From Marinobacterium profundum (lineage in GTDB: Bacteria > Pseudomonadota > Gammaproteobacteria > Pseudomonadales > Balneatricaceae): a stretch of 64,000 nt of DNA. The notes under the pieces are model-generated. The model made no database searches. It worked only from the letters and a program-made list of their open reading frames with translations, and had not been told where the DNA came from. This document shows, piece by piece, positions 62,601-64,000 of this stretch (position 1 is the stretch's first letter; each line of letters begins with the position of its first letter). Location: NCBI RefSeq assembly GCF_001528745.1, contig NZ_BCNS01000095.1, positions 30,420-94,419 of the forward strand, in the 5' to 3' direction. A program made the position numbers and the translations under genes.

Positions 62601-63041
62601 CGCCAGACCGCCGACCAGCTCACCGGCTCGCTCTCCAGCACCGTATCGGGCCTGCGCGATGAACTCGACCAGCTAAAAGGCGACACCGCCGCCATTGATC
62701 AGCGCCGCTACCAGAGTCGCCTGGCCGAGCTGGATGCCGCTCTGCGCAATGCCCGTGCCCAGAGCAACGATGCCGCCGTGCGTGAAGCCCAGGAAGCCAT
62801 ACGGCTGTTGCGCGAAGCCTACGAGTTGCGCAGGCGTCAGGGACAGGCACAAGCCAGCCCCGCCCGTGCAGCAGCAGGGCCTGCGCTGGCCGGCATCCCC
62901 AGTGCCACGCCGCAGATCAGCAACCGCACCGTCACGCTGCAGTTCGCTAGCCGTGGTCAGACCTTTGCCATTAACACCGAAGACACCGCCGCCCAGGCAT
63001 TGCTGGAGCGCCTGGCCGAGGTAGGAGCCGTGACCAAATGA
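59691..63041 (+). CDS. Tail tape measure protein
   Basis: 1116 residues. N-terminal coiled coil, PhageMin_Tail (TP901-type) core about 145-350 (EEAGATTQFTATQAGQGLEILARAG, NAISYTGSQARARGLDLQQLTAVLDVLAKHS, TGLRAIL), a hydrophobic middle about 445-500 and long K/A/E/Q coiled coils to the end. It sets tail length (about 1100 residues fits a long tail) and acts in DNA ejection. Codon use shifts to more A/T at 61020-61330. Confidence 0.92.
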   Translation: MSARDLALNLLIKAKNLASKPLDKFRSEVEQTGEQAEQLGETLDKTATQTDKFGNELTEVDKAAGRFIDKSGRMREANGRYVKSTELAHRGTGRFRDDLKDVDRQADKTAGGLGKLKSRIGALFVGGAVTAGLAGLFGGALRSSAAFERQMNKVEAVTAATAEQMRQLTAAAEEAGATTQFTATQAGQGLEILARAGHNAQQSIGLLPTLLAVATAESLGLEEAASLVSDTLAVMQLDVSRGGEAADVLARGSSLANTKMVDLGNAISYTGSQARARGLDLQQLTAVLDVLAKHSLRGERAGTGLRAILAQLEDPASKASKELTKLGIPTANFIELIDALGQKGDRGKAAINAFGIEAGPALRALLAEGSEGIREFETELRNADGAAKKMADTATDDLTGAWVGFGSAWDGVRKTLTDPLLKPLAAEVGALTEKLRELAADGNLKVWGDIISWTLGRVAGAFQIVYNAATLATKAIGVFSVQILAWLADVELGVTKLLNLLGLASDETVRNFELMAGGVHAALESLVKQAEQDIGDIGEGWKKLTDDVEKSATESTVAQQKLQEETKKTGEAAIQAGEDAKAGADTAKAAAAELVTAFTDARTQGETTQAALQSLFENLNTASPDSIKTLALAVDELRVGSELTDAEIREGIATTLSKLSSEQLAEFRKNAQMTFKDGGAAVRSMAFVVDSVLDASLIKLGVDLEQVRTGFTRTEREAVKSFGTVIEQLHAAGIQGKESGAIIRASFEKAFNQIENKAALDQLKAQLRASFEAGQLSAADYQKALEAIKQKYQELKATAEDSMFSQVKSLKSAEDQAKKTARAVADKASATAEDSKQTDSNTDAVDENTKSVERRTSAFTLAGHSVDELKAKSAALGKVADSAIQRIKTAQNGVDPRYFADAWWEAENNMKRLLEQYDSQDAAAKRMIATLQAGGNEAARLAMQGDRALSGFNLLGEQDLAPLRQALNAARQTADQLTGSLSSTVSGLRDELDQLKGDTAAIDQRRYQSRLAELDAALRNARAQSNDAAVREAQEAIRLLREAYELRRRQGQAQASPARAAAGPALAGIPSATPQISNRTVTLQFASRGQTFAINTEDTAAQALLERLAEVGAVTK

Positions 63042-63403
63042 TCAGCCTGGATGCCATCACCCTGCCCAGCGAACTGGAGTGGCAGGACGAATTCAACTGG
63101 AGCGCCGTGCGCCAGGTCGCCGACGTCAGCCTGGCCGGCAGCCTGGTAGTGCAGGAAGCGGCCCAGCTCGCCGGCCGCCCGATCACCCTGATAAATGGCT
63201 GGGTCACGCGGGGTGTCCTCAAGCAGCTCTATGCCATGGCCCAGGTGGCCGCCACCGAGCGCACCCTGCTGATCGGCGCCGACAGTTACCAGGTGCTTTT
63301 TCGCCACAGCGAGCAAGCCATTGAAGCGGTGCCGGTAGCGCCTTTTGAAGACCCGAGCGACGGCGAGTTTTACCAGATTAACCTGCGTTTTATATGCGTT
63401 TAA
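63038..63403 (+). CDS. Tail protein behind the tape measure (unknown family)
   Basis: 121 residues, beta-rich: MISLDAITLPSELEWQDEFNWSAVRQVADVSLAGSLVVQEAAQLAGRPITLINGWVTRGVLKQLYAMA. Overlaps the tape measure by 4 bp. The pattern (insertion of strand pairs, LPxELxWxDEFxW) resembles small distal tail proteins found here in Mu-like siphophages. Function inferred from position. Confidence 0.7.
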   Translation: MISLDAITLPSELEWQDEFNWSAVRQVADVSLAGSLVVQEAAQLAGRPITLINGWVTRGVLKQLYAMAQVAATERTLLIGADSYQVLFRHSEQAIEAVPVAPFEDPSDGEFYQINLRFICV

Positions 63404-63415
63404 ACAGGTGACCGA

Positions 63416-64000
63416 ATGACCATTTTAGAATCCGATATCAAACTCATGGCCTCCGAGCGCCTGCTGGACGTAGACGATGGCGGCGGCCTGATGAGCGCCG
63501 TGGAAGTGGTGGATGGCGTGGTGAACAACCTGTTCCCCGATATCAGCCGCCTCGATCGCACCTATGGCCGCGTCAACCTGCGCAAGGCCTACGCCGCCGT
63601 GCGCACCGCCAATAAAGATATGTATTACGGCAGCCACGCCATCATCACCGACGCCCCGGACGACGGCAAAGTGTCGGTGGTCATGTTCACGACTGGATCC
63701 TATACCGACGAGCGCGCCCAGGCGCAGGATCGCATCGAAAGCTACGTGGTTCAGGGCCCGGAAAGCCGTTACGTGCTGCTGGGTGACCAGCTCATCGGCC
63801 AGCGCCTGATCACCGTCTATGCCCGCCTGGATGCCGAGAGCCCGGAGGTGGGCACCGTTTACCTGCTCAGCAACGAGAGCAGCACCGGCACCATCATCGG
63901 CGAACAGCAGTATGTGCGTGTTAACGACGTGAGCGGCTTTCTCTTATACCCAACTGACGGTGGCGCAGACCCACGCAGGCGAGGACCCAGTCCTCGCTCG
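63416..64000 (+). CDS. Tail-tip protein, N-terminal part (cut by window edge, possible frameshift)
   Basis: 195 codons open to the right edge. MTILESDIKLMASERLLDVDDGGGLMSAVEVVDGVVNNLFPDISRLDRTYGRVNLRKAYAAVRT matches the large conserved protein that follows the tape measure in several transposable phages. After residue 175 (about 63936-63950) the frame turns into PTDGGADPRRRGPSPRS, which is unlike the rest; the +1 frame reads SYTQLTVAQTHAGEDPVLAR, with more usual codons. A sequencing error or real frameshift is possible. Confidence 0.75.
   Translation, partial: MTILESDIKLMASERLLDVDDGGGLMSAVEVVDGVVNNLFPDISRLDRTYGRVNLRKAYAAVRTANKDMYYGSHAIITDAPDDGKVSVVMFTTGSYTDERAQAQDRIESYVVQGPESRYVLLGDQLIGQRLITVYARLDAESPEVGTVYLLSNESSTGTIIGEQQYVRVNDVSGFLLYPTDGGADPRRRGPSPRS

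Larger units (their letters stand above)
35618..64000 (+). mobile_element. Mu-like transposable prophage (right end outside window)
   Basis: From the repressor region onward every recognisable gene follows the plan of a transposable phage: repressor / Ner / transposase A / ATPase B / GemA / Mor / lysis / gp25-gp30 types / G / I-Z / T / gp35-gp37 types / tail. Left of it lie the host asd paralogue and its terminator. The exact left end is not proven. TGTAACCC at 35618 is a candidate, because Mu-type ends start with TG and the iterated motif follows directly. The tail, any DNA modification genes and the right end lie beyond 64000. Confidence 0.9.

Noticed and set aside
1..64000. CRISPR arrays, tRNA or rRNA genes, insertion sequences
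   Set aside because: No regularly spaced direct repeats, no cloverleaf or rRNA sequence, and no transposase other than the phage A gene were seen.

Overview
The window is high-GC gammaproteobacterial chromosome followed by most of a Mu-like (transposable) prophage. The host gene order slt - uup - universal stress protein - DUF1653 - topA - DUF6586 - sulA - lexA, and leuCDB - asd - asd paralogue, is the order known from Pseudomonas and relatives. A class III PHA synthase (phaE/phaC), PhaR and a PglL-type O-oligosaccharyltransferase fit a Pseudomonadales/Oceanospirillales-type environmental bacterium. The genus cannot be fixed from the sequence.

Host part (1-35586). The left edge cuts slt. Then come uup, a Usp protein, small conserved proteins and topA. 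The SOS module follows: lexA-sulA on the minus strand and dinG on the plus strand share a spacer with three LexA-box-like sites. Next are rhlB, gpsA, sixA, a convergent PglL-like ligase, a lipase-like group (alpha/beta hydrolase, DUF4892, patatin), folE and an Smr protein on the minus strand, and prmB, aroC, speE and an MFS transporter. The PHA locus has a DUF6489 gene plus phaR convergent with phaE-phaC. A LysR gene is divergent from leuCDB, and two tandem aspartate-semialdehyde dehydrogenase genes close the host section.

Prophage part (about 35.6 kb to beyond the right edge). The left end lies behind the terminator of the second asd gene. It carries an iterated GTGGG-type motif, then a repressor operon on the minus strand and a divergent early operon: Ner, transposase A (DDE), ATPase B, HTH proteins, DUF3164, two HU-like proteins, small unknowns, GemA and Mor. 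After a membrane moron comes the late region: endolysin, holins, TraR/DksA zinc finger, gp25- to gp30-type genes (small and large terminase, portal, minor head protein with a nuclease-like tail), G, a cluster of three mini-genes, protease I with internal scaffold start Z, decoration protein, major capsid T, gp35/36/37 types, a tail tube-like protein, tape measure and tail-tip proteins. No tail sheath gene is seen before the tape measure, so the virion is probably siphovirus-like, as in the D3112/B3/JBD30 type. The right end of the prophage is outside the window.

Most notable. (1) The mini-gene cluster at 54377-54955 lies between G and protease I, which is where Pseudomonas transposable siphophages carry anti-CRISPR genes. 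(2) A nearly identical element of about 29 bp stands before the lysis genes and before gene I, matching the positions of the Mu late promoters Plys and PI. (3) A perfect palindrome overlaps the gene I start codon. (4) The iterated motif at the prophage left end may be the transposase-binding array.
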